DNA of 64,000 nt from Nocardia kruczakiae NBRC 101016 (GTDB lineage: Bacteria > Actinomycetota > Actinomycetes > Mycobacteriales > Mycobacteriaceae): contig NZ_BDBL01000026.1 in NCBI RefSeq assembly GCF_001612965.1, positions 80,861-144,860 of the forward strand, read 5' to 3'. The notes beneath the pieces are model-generated. The model had not been told where the DNA came from, did not search any database, and saw nothing but the letters and a program-made list of their open reading frames with translations. The stretch's first letter is position 1. Each line of letters opens with the position of its first letter. Both the position numbers and the translations under genes were made by a program. Below are positions 1 to 8,536 of the stretch, piece by piece.

Positions 1-1378
1 TCCACGCCGCGCCGCGCCGCCGGGCCAGCGGTGTGTCCGGTTTCGGTTGCAGCACCGGCACTCCCGCGGCGGTGAGCGCGCGGCGCAACGGGCCCAGCGA
101 CAGCGGCACCGAGCGCACGATCACCGCCATCCGCGACCACGGCACCTCCGCGGTGAGATGCGCCCGCCGCAGGTGGTCGGCGATCAGCGCCGCCTCCTTG
201 GCCGGGGTGGTGAGAACCCGCACCAGCGCCTGCCCGTCGACGGCGGGATCGCCGAGGAGATGAGGTCCGCCGGTCCGCACGTCGAAGCGGTGCTCGGTCC
301 GGCCCGGCATGCGGGCGGCGATCCGCGCGACCGCATCGTGAACCGCCGGGGCGCAGCGATGATCGTCGTGCAGGACGATCCGGCGTTCGGGTGGGGCGTC
401 GGGTTCGGTGACGAAACGGGTATCCGCACCCCGGAAACTGAAGACCGCCTGATCGGGGTCGCCGGCCACGACGGTGGTCGCGGGGCCGGATCCGATCGCG
501 CGAATCAGTTGTGCGGCAAGCGGATCCACATGCTGGGCGTCGTCGACCAGGAGGGTGCGGATGCGTTCGCGCTCGGCGGAGAGCAGTTCCTCGTCCTCGA
601 TCAGCACGTCCAGTGCGGCGCCGACCAGTTCGGCGGCGTCCAGGGCGGGGGCGCTGGCCTCGGGGGCTTGGACGCCGACCGACCAGCGCAACAGCATCGA
701 CTGTTCGTAGCGCTGCGCGAACGATCCGGCCGCCTCCCATTCCTCGCGTTCGTGCAGGCGCCCCAGTTCGATCAGATCCTCGGGTCCCAGATCGCGCTCG
801 GTGGCGCGCAACATCAGGTCGCGCAGTTGCTCGGCGAAACCGTTGGTGCCGAGTGCGGCGTGCAGGCGCGGTGGCCACAGCACCTCGGCACCGGATGACA
901 TGTCGGCGAGTTCGCCGCGCAACATCTCGCGCAGGACCACGTCCTGCTCGGCGCCGGTCAGCAGCCGCGGCGGCGGATTGCCGCGGGCGGCCGCGTGCGT
1001 GCGCAGGATCGCGAAGGCGTAGGAGTGCACCGTGCGCACCATCGGCTCGCGCCCGGCGCCCGGCACCCCGCCGAGTTCGGGTGCGAGCGCGGTCAACTGC
1101 CGGGTGAGGGCGTTGCGCACTCGCAGCGCGGCCTGTTTGGAATGGGTGAGCACCAGCACCGATTCCGGGTCGGCGCCCGCGACGATGCGATCGGCGGCGA
1201 GATCGGTGAGCAGCGCGGTTTTCCCGGTGCCGGGCCCGCCCAGCACCTGCCAGGGCCGCCAGCCCGGGTCCGCGCCCGACCCACCCGCGAACAGCGTTCG
1301 GACATCGGCACCCCATTCGCGTAACCGGGGTGCGGTCTCACTGCGGCGCACCAGTCGCACCGAGCTATCCGATCGCAT
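1..1378 (-). CDS. adnA: AdnA-like helicase-nuclease subunit, N-terminal part (cut by window edge)
   Basis: The reading frame is open from an ATG at 1378 to the window edge, giving 459 codons of a longer protein. It is a superfamily 1 (UvrD/Rep) motor: Walker A GGPGTGKT at residues 47-54, a motif II like LLVDDAQHVD and a motif III like GDPDQAVFSFRG. In mycobacteria AdnAB resects DNA double-strand ends for recombination; the C-terminal nuclease would lie outside the window. The assignment to AdnA rather than another UvrD rests on context: the next genes, divergently placed, are a LipV-like hydrolase and an alkyltransferase-like protein, as I recall for Rv3202c-Rv3203-Rv3204. The start is the only ATG before the conserved block. 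Confidence 0.85.
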   Translation of the reverse strand, partial: MRSDSSVRLVRRSETAPRLREWGADVRTLFAGGSGADPGWRPWQVLGGPGTGKTALLTDLAADRIVAGADPESVLVLTHSKQAALRVRNALTRQLTALAPELGGVPGAGREPMVRTVHSYAFAILRTHAAARGNPPPRLLTGAEQDVVLREMLRGELADMSSGAEVLWPPRLHAALGTNGFAEQLRDLMLRATERDLGPEDLIELGRLHEREEWEAAGSFAQRYEQSMLLRWSVGVQAPEASAPALDAAELVGAALDVLIEDEELLSAERERIRTLLVDDAQHVDPLAAQLIRAIGSGPATTVVAGDPDQAVFSFRGADTRFVTEPDAPPERRIVLHDDHRCAPAVHDAVARIAARMPGRTEHRFDVRTGGPHLLGDPAVDGQALVRVLTTPAKEAALIADHLRRAHLTAEVPWSRMAVIVRSVPLSLGPLRRALTAAGVPVLQPKPDTPLARRRGAAW

Positions 1379-1729
1379 CACACGCGCTATTTCAACAGAC
1401 ACCCCCGACAGGATCGAATTCCGTGACAGCAAACGCACCCCGTGCATCCGATGTGTCCGTGTTGTGATCGGCGCCACGCCTGTCCGGGCGATATTCACGA
1501 ATTCGCGCCGGTCTCCGCCTGCGGTTGATAATGCCTGGTGGAGAGCTTGTATGTCGTTCCGCGCCGCAGCGCGGCGGGGCCGCTGCGAATATCGGGCCGA
1601 AAATCCCACCGTCGCAGTCGTTCCCCGGCGGTTCACCGGCGCGGCCAGCGTCCGGCAATCCCCGTGCCCGATTCGCGCGAACGGAACGCACCGGTCGCAC
1701 CGCCGCCGCGCCGACGGCACAATGATCGG
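1379..1729. promoter_or_regulatory. Divergent intergenic region adnA / lipV-like
   Basis: A 350-base region between the divergent adnA and hydrolase genes. It holds a TTGATAAT stretch (1525-1532) that could be a -10 for rightward transcription, and CACAAT (1718-1723) exactly six bases before the GTG of the hydrolase, a near-consensus leaderless -10. The hydrolase frame stays open upstream to 1538, but that part is Arg/Pro-rich and looks non-coding. No other structure was seen. Confidence 0.35.
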
Positions 1730-2482
1730 GTGCCCGACGCCCCTATTCATCGATTCGGCCCCGCCGACGGCCCGCTCGTCCTCGCCCTGCACGGCCTGAC
1801 CGGACACGGGCGGCGGTGGAGCGCGCTGGCCGAGGGGCAGTTACCCGAGGTTCGCGTCATCGCTCCCGACCTGCGCGGCCACGGGCGGGCGAGTTCGCTG
1901 CCGCCATGGACCTTCGAGCAGATCGTCGACGATCTGGTTCCGCTGCTCGCCGAACCGGCGGTCGTCGTGGCGCATTCGTTCGGAGCGGCGGTCGCCGTCC
2001 ACCTGTCCCGTCACCGCCCCGATCTGGTCCGCGCACTGGTGCTGCTGGATCCCGCGATCGCCCTCGATCCGGTTCTGCTGCACGACATCGCCGAGGCGGG
2101 TCTGGCGCGGCCGGACTACGCCGACATCGCCGAGGCGCGCCACGACAAACTCGAGACGGCCTGGGCCGATGTGGCCCCCGAACTTCTCGACGCCGAACTC
2201 GCCGAACACCTGGTCGATACGCCCGAGGGCCGGGTCACGTGGCGGATGAGCCTGCCCGCCGTCACGTCCTACTGGAGTCAGCTGGCGCGAGAGCTGGTCC
2301 TGCCGCCGCCGCACATTCGGACCGTGCTGGTCCGCGCCGGTAAATCGCCGTTCGTCACCCCCGCGACCGTCGAGGCGTTCGCCACGCTCCCGGATTTCAC
2401 GCTGCACGAATTCGACTGCGACCACATGGTCGCCCAGGCACGTCCCGCCGAGACCGCGGCCGTCGTCCGGTCGGTGCTCTGA
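1730..2482 (+). CDS. Alpha/beta hydrolase, LipV-like
   Basis: A 250-residue alpha/beta hydrolase. An HG oxyanion-hole pair lies at residues 21-22, the nucleophile elbow is AHSFG with Ser83, and the C-terminal His sits in DCDHM. The segment after strand 7, where the catalytic acid usually lies, reads AGKSPF without an obvious Asp, so the acid may come from elsewhere or activity may be altered. Substrate unknown; an esterase or lipase role is a family-level guess. The GTG start at 1730 is chosen because homology to the fold begins at once and CACAAT sits six bases upstream. Its stop overlaps the next gene (TGATG), so the two are probably translationally coupled. It matches M. tuberculosis lipV (Rv3203) by position. 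Confidence 0.8.
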   Translation: MPDAPIHRFGPADGPLVLALHGLTGHGRRWSALAEGQLPEVRVIAPDLRGHGRASSLPPWTFEQIVDDLVPLLAEPAVVVAHSFGAAVAVHLSRHRPDLVRALVLLDPAIALDPVLLHDIAEAGLARPDYADIAEARHDKLETAWADVAPELLDAELAEHLVDTPEGRVTWRMSLPAVTSYWSQLARELVLPPPHIRTVLVRAGKSPFVTPATVEAFATLPDFTLHEFDCDHMVAQARPAETAAVVRSVL

Positions 2483-2781
2483 TGCCCACCACGGACGCCG
2501 AGATCGAGCGGGTGCGGGAACTGGTCGCGGCCATCCCGCCCGGCCGGGTCGCCACCTACGGCGATATCGCGGCGGCGGCCGGACTGTCGACGCCGCGAAC
2601 CGTCGGCTGGATCATGCGCACCGACTCCGCCGACCTGCCCTGGCATCGGGTGCTGCGTGCCGACGGCACCCCGGCGAGCCATCTGGTCCAGCGCCAGTTG
2701 CGCCGGCTGGCCGAGGAGGGCTGTCCGATCCGCGGCGACCGCGTCGACCTGGCCGCCGCCCGCCACCGATTCGACCACTGA
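2482..2781 (+). CDS. Alkyltransferase-like protein (ATL), MGMT family without the acceptor Cys
   Basis: A 99-residue protein with the DNA-binding half of the O6-alkylguanine-DNA alkyltransferase family: the PGRVATYGDIA helix region (20-30) and the active-site loop PWHR at 53-56. True alkyltransferases have PCHR; here Trp replaces Cys, which is the hallmark of ATL proteins. Such proteins bind O6-alkylguanine and flag it for nucleotide excision repair instead of repairing it directly. The start ATG overlaps the stop of the hydrolase by one base. The pairing hydrolase-ATL next to adnA matches Rv3203-Rv3204 as I recall, which suggests an old DNA repair neighbourhood. Confidence 0.9.
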   Translation: MPTTDAEIERVRELVAAIPPGRVATYGDIAAAAGLSTPRTVGWIMRTDSADLPWHRVLRADGTPASHLVQRQLRRLAEEGCPIRGDRVDLAAARHRFDH

Positions 2782-2824
2782 CGGCGCCGATATCCGAATT
2801 CGCCCATTACTCCGGTTCGGCGGT

Positions 2825-2837
2825 TACCGTGGAGGAA
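2825..2837 (+). promoter_or_regulatory. Leaderless promoter of the two-domain VOC gene
   Basis: TACCGT (2825-2830) stands six bases before the ATG at 2837, so the predicted transcript begins at or next to the start codon. The GGAGG at 2831-2835 is too close to the ATG to act as a normal ribosome binding site. Confidence 0.5.
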
Positions 2838-3574
2838 TGACCACCCGTCTGGCGTGCGTGGTGTTCGATGCGATCCGGCCACGGAACGTGGCGCGGTTCT
2901 GGGCGGAGTTGCTCGACTGGCAGATCACCGTGGACCGTCCGCACGCGGTCGAGGTGGCTGCTTCCGATCCGGATGCCGCCGATGTGTCGTTGATGTTCGT
3001 GCCGACGGCCGGACCCAAGTCCGGGAAGAACCGCATCCATCTCGATGTGGTCGGGCGTTCGCTGGATCATCAACGCGTACAGGTGGATCGGGCGCTGGCG
3101 CTGGGCGCGCGGCCGATCGATATCGGCCAGGGCGCGGTGCCCTGGACGGTGCTCGCCGACCCCGAGGGCAACGAATTCTGTGTCCTGGAACCGCGCGAGG
3201 AATATGTGGATACCGGCGCGGTCGCCGCGATCGTCGTCGATACTCCGCATCCCACCCGGCTGGCCCGGTTCTGGGAGACCGCCGCGGGCTGGCCGCTGAC
3301 CCACGACGAATCGCGGATGTCCGGCATCCGCTCGGCCACCGGTCAGGGTCCGTGGCTGGAATTCCTGCGCACCCAGGTCGCGGCCCGCGAATGCGATCGC
3401 GTCCACCTGGACGTCGTCACCTACTCCACCGGCGATCCCGCGGACGAGGTCGCCCGACTCACCGCGGCCGGTGCCGTCCCCTGCCACGGCGCCGCAGTGC
3501 ATCCACCGGCTCAGGCGATGCTGACCGATCCGGAGACGAACCGCTTCCGGTTGTTGCGCGCGCCGTGCGATTGA
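2837..3574 (+). CDS. Two-domain VOC/glyoxalase-like protein
   Basis: A 245-residue protein made of two similar VOC (glyoxalase_6-like) units. The first begins MTTRLACVVFD and ends near VLEPREEY; the second begins AIVVDTPHPTRLARFWE. Both carry the RFW segment and an HLDVV strand (HLDVVGRS, HLDVVTYS), a clear internal duplication. VOC proteins bind metals and small molecules and include dioxygenases, glyoxalases and resistance proteins; no substrate can be named. The start follows a leaderless promoter. Upstream is the ATL gene on the same strand, downstream the MobA-MoeA gene. Confidence 0.8.
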   Translation: MTTRLACVVFDAIRPRNVARFWAELLDWQITVDRPHAVEVAASDPDAADVSLMFVPTAGPKSGKNRIHLDVVGRSLDHQRVQVDRALALGARPIDIGQGAVPWTVLADPEGNEFCVLEPREEYVDTGAVAAIVVDTPHPTRLARFWETAAGWPLTHDESRMSGIRSATGQGPWLEFLRTQVAARECDRVHLDVVTYSTGDPADEVARLTAAGAVPCHGAAVHPPAQAMLTDPETNRFRLLRAPCD

Positions 3575-3641
3575 CGTGGTCGCGAGCAGACGGCGGGCGT
3601 GTGCGCGTCCGCGTGCCGTTCGCCGTCCGATGTGGGCGGTT

Positions 3642-3654
3642 TACCATCGGTCCA
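3642..3654 (+). promoter_or_regulatory. Leaderless promoter before the short ORF of mobA-moeA
   Basis: TACCAT (3642-3647) is six bases upstream of an ATG at 3654. That ATG does not open mobA-moeA; it opens a nine-codon frame that ends on the mobA start. Transcription is predicted to start at or near the A of this ATG. Confidence 0.45.
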
Positions 3655-3683
3655 TGATCAACCTCCCGGGTGAGCCGCTGTGA
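3654..3683 (+). CDS. Short upstream ORF coupled to mobA-moeA
   Basis: A nine-codon frame (MINLPGEPL) that starts at the predicted leaderless transcription start and stops with a TGA sharing GTGA with the GTG of mobA-moeA. The geometry suggests that ribosomes loading on the leaderless ATG terminate and restart on the large gene, which lacks a clear Shine-Dalgarno of its own. Whether the peptide matters or only its translation is unknown. Seen: -10, frame and overlap. Inferred: coupling. Confidence 0.4.
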   Translation: MINLPGEPL

Positions 3684-5413
3684 CCACTGTCGACGCGATC
3701 GTGCTGGCCGGTGGGCGGGCGACCCGGATGGGCGGGGTGGACAAACCCGCGATCGCCGTCGGCGGGCGCGCGATGCTCACCGTGGCGCTGGACGCGGTCG
3801 CCGACTGTGTGCGCACGGTGGTGGTCGGCCCGCATCGGCCCGAACTGGCGCCCGAGATCCGGCAGGTGCAGGAGGTGCCGGCCGGAGCCGGCCCGGTCGC
3901 GGCCGTCGCGCGCGCGGTCCGCGCCCTCGAGGAATGTGATTTCCCGGCCGATCTGGTCGTGGTCCTGGCCGCCGACCTGCCCTTTCTCACCTCCGCCGTG
4001 ATCGGCGAATTGATCGGGCACGCAACGACTTCCGATGCCGATGCGGTGTTCGCCACCGACGAGTCCGGCCGTCCGCAATATCTGGTCGGGGTGTGGCGGC
4101 GAACGGCGCTGCTGTCGGCCCTGCGGCAGCTGGATTCGGTGACCAATCAGCCGATGAAGGCGCTGGTCCCGGTCGACACCCTGATGGTGACGCTGCCCGG
4201 TATCACCGATTGCGACACCCCGGAGCAGGTGCGCGCGGCCCAGGCCGCCGCCCCGGCGTTGTCCTTGGCGCAGGCCCGCGACGTGCTGCGCACCGGCATC
4301 ACCCGGCTGCCGGTGCACGAGGCCCGGCCGGCGGCGGTGCGGGGTGCGGCGTTGGCGGCCCCGCTGCGCGCCGCCTCGGCGCTGCCCCGCTTCGACGTGT
4401 CGGCGATGGACGGTTACGCGGTGTCGGGTGAGGAGCCGTGGCGCCTGCGCCACGATGTCGGCTTCGCGGGTGGTGAGCGACCGGTGGGCCTGCTCGCCGG
4501 TGAGGCGGTCCGCATCGCCACCGGTGCCCACGTCCCGGAGGGCACCGACACCGTGGTGCGCGACGAATTCGTCCGGCTCGACGACGGGCTGCTGCGGCGG
4601 CTACCCGAGGCGCCGATCCGCGACGATGTGCGCCACCGCGGTGAGGATTGGCACAGCGGCGATATCGTCGCGGCCGAGGGCACCCCCGTCAACGCGGCAC
4701 TGATCTCCGTCGCGACCGCCGCCGAGGTGGTCACCGCGCAGGTCCGCGGACCCGTGCGGGCACGAATCGTGATGACCGGCGACGAAATTCGCAGCGAAGG
4801 CCCGCTGCGCAGCGGCCAGACCCGCGATTCGGTCGGTCCCGTCTTCCCGGAGTTGTTGTCCTGGCACGGAATCGAATCGTCGGACCGGGTGCATCTGCGC
4901 GACACGCCCAACGGCTTCGACGATGTGCTCGCCGATACGACCGACGACCACCTGCTGGTCGTGGTCGGCGCGACCGGTGGTGGCGCGGCCGACCAACTGC
5001 GCGGCGCACTGGATCGGGCCGGGGCACGAATTCTGGTGCACCGCTTGCGGATGCGGCCGGGCGGCTCCACCGTGGTCGCCGAATTGCCCAGCGGCCCTGT
5101 AGTTCTCGGGCTTCCCGGTAATCCCTACGCGGCGGTCGCGACGCTGTGGGCGCTGGCCCCGGCCATCGTGTCCGGTCTCACCGGCCGCATACCGGCGCGG
5201 GTGCGGACCGGACCGCTCCTGAACGCCGGCGACGTGTCCGGTCCGGTGCCACGCATCCTGCCCGCGCGGGCGGCCGAGGCGGGCGGCTGGGTCGCCGACG
5301 GCCATATCCGCACCGCACATCTGGCCGGGCTGCTCGATCGCGACGGTCTGGTCGTCGTCCCCGCCGGCGCCGCCGACGGCGAACCGGTCGAATATCTGCC
5401 CCTGCCGGGCTGA
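3680..5413 (+). CDS. MobA-MoeA fusion: molybdenum cofactor guanylyltransferase + molybdopterin molybdenumtransferase
   Basis: A 577-residue fusion of two molybdenum cofactor enzymes. Residues 1 to about 190 are MobA-like, with the nucleotide loop LAGGRATRMGG (9-19) and the metal-binding AADLPFL (98-103); this domain adds GMP to Mo-molybdopterin. Residues from about 195 are MoeA-like, with SAMDGYA (241-247), VPEGTDTVV, a GDEI strand and LPGNPY near the end; this domain inserts molybdate. Fused, one cytoplasmic protein would insert Mo and form the guanine dinucleotide cofactor. That is the form needed by NarG, encoded about 3 kb downstream, and by the oxidoreductase at 61-63 kb. The GTG start overlaps the stop of a nine-codon ORF. 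Confidence 0.92.
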   Translation: MTTVDAIVLAGGRATRMGGVDKPAIAVGGRAMLTVALDAVADCVRTVVVGPHRPELAPEIRQVQEVPAGAGPVAAVARAVRALEECDFPADLVVVLAADLPFLTSAVIGELIGHATTSDADAVFATDESGRPQYLVGVWRRTALLSALRQLDSVTNQPMKALVPVDTLMVTLPGITDCDTPEQVRAAQAAAPALSLAQARDVLRTGITRLPVHEARPAAVRGAALAAPLRAASALPRFDVSAMDGYAVSGEEPWRLRHDVGFAGGERPVGLLAGEAVRIATGAHVPEGTDTVVRDEFVRLDDGLLRRLPEAPIRDDVRHRGEDWHSGDIVAAEGTPVNAALISVATAAEVVTAQVRGPVRARIVMTGDEIRSEGPLRSGQTRDSVGPVFPELLSWHGIESSDRVHLRDTPNGFDDVLADTTDDHLLVVVGATGGGAADQLRGALDRAGARILVHRLRMRPGGSTVVAELPSGPVVLGLPGNPYAAVATLWALAPAIVSGLTGRIPARVRTGPLLNAGDVSGPVPRILPARAAEAGGWVADGHIRTAHLAGLLDRDGLVVVPAGAADGEPVEYLPLPG

Positions 5414-5522
5414 AGCCACGCGGACCAGGAATGCCGCCGACGCCGGTCCCCGGCCGGCACCGGTTGCGCGCACAGTGCGCCGAACCCTGGTGGCGGCACC
5501 CCGCGGCGGGTTCCCTGGTCGT

Positions 5523-7820
5523 ATGCCAGTGCCCGAGTATGCCCGCGGATATGATGCCTTCACCGGCGAGATCGGCCGGACCACCGCCGAATCCAGCCCT
5601 GCGTGGGACTACCCGCCGAGCGCGCCCGCGGGAGCGCCGAACATCATCGTGGTGCTGGTCGACGATATGGGCTACAGCGATATCGGCCCGTTCGGCTCCG
5701 AAATCGAGACACCGACCTTGAACCGGCTGGCCGAGCGCGGGGTCCGGCTCACCAATTACCACACCACCCCGCTGTGCTCGCCCTCGCGCGCGGCCCTGCT
5801 GACCGGCCTCAATTCCCATCGCGCCGGATTCGGCTTCGTCGCCAACGCCGATCCCGGCTACCCGGGCCTGCGCCTGGAACTCGCCGACGATGTGCTGACC
5901 CTGCCGGAGATATTGCGCGCCGGCGGCTACGCCACCTACGCGGTCGGCAAATGGCACCTCGTGCGCGACGCCACGATGAACCCTGCGGCACACCGTGATT
6001 CGTGGCCGACACAGCGCGGCTTCGATCGATACTACGGTTCACTGGAGGGTTTCAACTCGTTCTTCTACCCGAACCAGATCGTCTCCGACTCCTCCGTGGT
6101 GGATATCGAGCAGTATCCGGAGGACTACTACGTCACCGACGACCTGACCGACAAGGCGATCACCTACCTGAAGGATCTGCGCGCCCACGACGCGGACAAG
6201 CCGTTCTTCCTCTACTTCGCCCATGTCGCCATGCACGGCCCGCTGCAGGCCAAGGACGTCGATCTCGCGAAATATCGCGGCCGATACGCGCAGGGCTGGG
6301 ACGCGGTGCGACAGAGCCGATTCGCCTCCCAGCTGGCGCAGGGACTCTTCGCGCCGGGAACCGAACAGCAACCGCGCAACACCGAGCCGGGTTACGAAGC
6401 GCAGGAATGGGATTCGCTGAGCGCCGAGCAGCAGCGCCGCTTCGCCCGGTACATGGAGGTGTACGCCGCGATGGTCGACAGCATCGACCAGAGCCTCGGG
6501 CGTGTTCTCGACACCGTCGAGCAGTTCGGTGAACTGGACAACACGATCGTGGTGTTCACCTCCGACAACGGCGGCACCGCCGAGGGCGGCCCGGTCGGCA
6601 CCCGCAGCTATCTGGCCGAATTCGCGCACGTCGACGATCCGGACTGGGTGGGCGATGTGCCGCACGACGAGGATCTGATCGGCACCGCCCGTCTCGGCGT
6701 GCACTATCCGCGGGGCTGGGGGCAAGCGTCGAACACGCCGTTCCGGTTCTACAAGGGACAGACCTTCGCCGGTGGAGTGCGGGTGCCGTTCATCATCTCC
6801 TGGCCGAAGGGTCTGCCGGACAACGTGATTCGCGATGAATACGTGTATGTCACCGATCTGGCGCCGACCCTGCTGGAACTGTCGGGAGTCTCGCGACCGT
6901 CCGTGCGAAACGGGCTGCCGGCCAAGGATTTCGACGGCGTATCGGCGGCAGAAGTGCTGCGGGACCTCGATGCCCGCTCCCGGCACCTCGAGCAGTATTC
7001 GGAAATGACCGGGCATCGCGGCTTCTACCGGGACGGCTGGAAACTGCTCGCATTGCACGAGCCGGGCGGCGAGGTGGACGCGCCGAACTGGCAGCTGTTC
7101 GACGTGCGGACCGACCCCACCGAATTGCACGATGTCGCAGCCGAATTCCCCGGCAAGGTGCGTGAACTGGCCGCGGCCTGGGACGAGGCGGCCTGGCGTA
7201 ATACCGTCTTCCCGCTGCTGACCCGCCGGGATCTGGCGCGCCGGCGCCCTGAGGAAGCCCGCCTGTCCGAGCCGTTGCGCATCCTGCCCGGGACGCCGAC
7301 GCTCGAGCGGTACCGCTCGCAGCGCCTCATCGCGTACCGCGATTTCACCGTCACCGCCGAACTCGCGGGCTACCACGACGGTGACGAAGGGGTACTCGTC
7401 GCCCACGGCGATCCGCAGGGCGGTTATCTGCTCTACCTCGAGAACGGCCGAATCGTGTTCGGCTTCAACTCGTTCGGCCGGTATACCGAGGTGTCTGCGC
7501 TCATCGTCCCCGGGACGCGGGAGGTCACCCTGGCCGCGACGGTACGGCCGCGCCTGCGCTGGGACTTCGCCCTCTTCCTCGACGGCACGTCCGTCGCCAC
7601 CCTCACCGACCAGGTCCAGCTCGTCGGGATGGCCCCCTGGACCGGTATCTCGGTCGGCGTGGACGCCCGCGGCCCCGTCGCCTGGGACCTACGACAGCGC
7701 CGCGGCCCGTTCCGCTACACCGGGTCACTGCGTGCCGTCACCTACACCCCGGGACCGCTCCAGGTATCGGAACAGGTGGTGCGGGCGGTGGAGTCGGAGG
7801 CAGAACTCGTGGCCGAATAG
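5523..7820 (+). CDS. Arylsulfatase (AtsD-like type I sulfatase)
   Basis: A 765-residue type I sulfatase. The first metal site is VDDMGYSD near residue 47, the formylglycine motif CSPSRAALLTG begins at Cys85, and GKWHL and TSDNGG follow at the usual places. Cys85 must be oxidised to formylglycine by a separate enzyme, which is not in this window. It would hydrolyse aryl sulfate esters; natural substrate unknown. About 170 residues at the C-terminus form an extra beta-rich part seen in large actinobacterial AtsD-type enzymes. No signal peptide is visible. The ATG at 5523 is preferred over an upstream ATG at 5475 because PVPEYARGYDAFTGEIG looks like the family N-terminus. Its 3' end overlaps a convergent gene by 83 bases. 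Confidence 0.9.
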   Translation: MPVPEYARGYDAFTGEIGRTTAESSPAWDYPPSAPAGAPNIIVVLVDDMGYSDIGPFGSEIETPTLNRLAERGVRLTNYHTTPLCSPSRAALLTGLNSHRAGFGFVANADPGYPGLRLELADDVLTLPEILRAGGYATYAVGKWHLVRDATMNPAAHRDSWPTQRGFDRYYGSLEGFNSFFYPNQIVSDSSVVDIEQYPEDYYVTDDLTDKAITYLKDLRAHDADKPFFLYFAHVAMHGPLQAKDVDLAKYRGRYAQGWDAVRQSRFASQLAQGLFAPGTEQQPRNTEPGYEAQEWDSLSAEQQRRFARYMEVYAAMVDSIDQSLGRVLDTVEQFGELDNTIVVFTSDNGGTAEGGPVGTRSYLAEFAHVDDPDWVGDVPHDEDLIGTARLGVHYPRGWGQASNTPFRFYKGQTFAGGVRVPFIISWPKGLPDNVIRDEYVYVTDLAPTLLELSGVSRPSVRNGLPAKDFDGVSAAEVLRDLDARSRHLEQYSEMTGHRGFYRDGWKLLALHEPGGEVDAPNWQLFDVRTDPTELHDVAAEFPGKVRELAAAWDEAAWRNTVFPLLTRRDLARRRPEEARLSEPLRILPGTPTLERYRSQRLIAYRDFTVTAELAGYHDGDEGVLVAHGDPQGGYLLYLENGRIVFGFNSFGRYTEVSALIVPGTREVTLAATVRPRLRWDFALFLDGTSVATLTDQVQLVGMAPWTGISVGVDARGPVAWDLRQRRGPFRYTGSLRAVTYTPGPLQVSEQVVRAVESEAELVAE

Positions 7821-8235
7821 CGGTCTGCGACATATCGATGACCACACCCTGATTCGCCTGCTGGACTTCGAGCATCTCCAACGCCACGTCGTACACCGTC
7901 GTCCGGCGGGCCGAGGTGATCAGCTCCTGCCGGATGTAGGCGCTCAGCGGCATGCCGACGGCGCCCGCTCGACGCGCGAGAACGCTCCAGGTTTGCGCCG
8001 GGAGGTCGTAGTCACGGATCACGGCCATGGCGTCGGCGTCGATGCCGGAATCGTGACGGCCGCGGCGCTCGGCATCCAGGAATTCCACGACAGCGTCCAG
8101 CGGAACACGCCGACCAGCGAGCTCGATCAGCTCACCGCGAATATGGGCGTTCATGGAGAGACCGGCTGCGCGCGCCCGGCGCCGTAGGACGTCGGCCGTC
8201 GGGGTGGGCAGGTCGTCGGTCGGAATCATCGCCAT
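7738..8235 (-). CDS. Tandem ribbon-helix-helix antitoxin-like protein, no partner toxin
   Basis: A 165-residue protein containing two copies of a VapB/FitA-type unit. Copy 1 (about 7-54) has LRRRARAAGLSMNAHIRGEL and copy 2 (about 77-124) has LARRAGAVGMPLSAYIRQEL, each followed by a short acidic helix. The C-terminus is proline-rich (PPTPPPAPPVP). Ordinary antitoxins of this type have one such unit and lie beside a PIN-domain toxin; none is present here. It may be a DNA-binding regulator of its own promoter or an orphan antitoxin. The ATG at 8235 is supported by TACGGT six bases upstream. The 3' end overlaps the sulfatase gene. Confidence 0.7.
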   Translation of the reverse strand: MAMIPTDDLPTPTADVLRRRARAAGLSMNAHIRGELIELAGRRVPLDAVVEFLDAERRGRHDSGIDADAMAVIRDYDLPAQTWSVLARRAGAVGMPLSAYIRQELITSARRTTVYDVALEMLEVQQANQGVVIDMSQTAIRPRVLPPTPPPAPPVPIPGAVPGCR

Positions 8236-8247
8236 CGTGACACCGTA
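8235..8247 (-). promoter_or_regulatory. Leaderless promoter of the tandem RHH gene
   Basis: On the minus strand TACGGT (8247-8242) is followed by six bases and the ATG at 8235. Confidence 0.5.
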
Positions 8248-8536
8248 GCCACGCGCCGGGCGGGCGGTGCGACCGTTCGGCAAACAGTGCCGAAAATCGG
8301 TAATCGCCGTCACTTCCGACCGCGCGCCGCTATCCTTTCGACTCGATTCGGCGCCGCGCGAATGTGTTAACAAATGTAAAACGCCCGCGAAGCGCCGGTT
8401 TCCAAAGCATCACCGAGCGCGTGGACGGCGGCTCTGCGCCGACGGTTCGGCACCGTGAGAATCGGTATCGCCGCAGGTCGGACCGGAATCACCCCGCGCC
8501 ATCGGCAATTGCCCAGTGACCGGCACGTTTCCCCCA

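Noticed and set aside
8398..8413. GlnR box upstream of narG
   Set aside because: Only one half box is present and the next blocks do not match, so control of narG by GlnR is not claimed.
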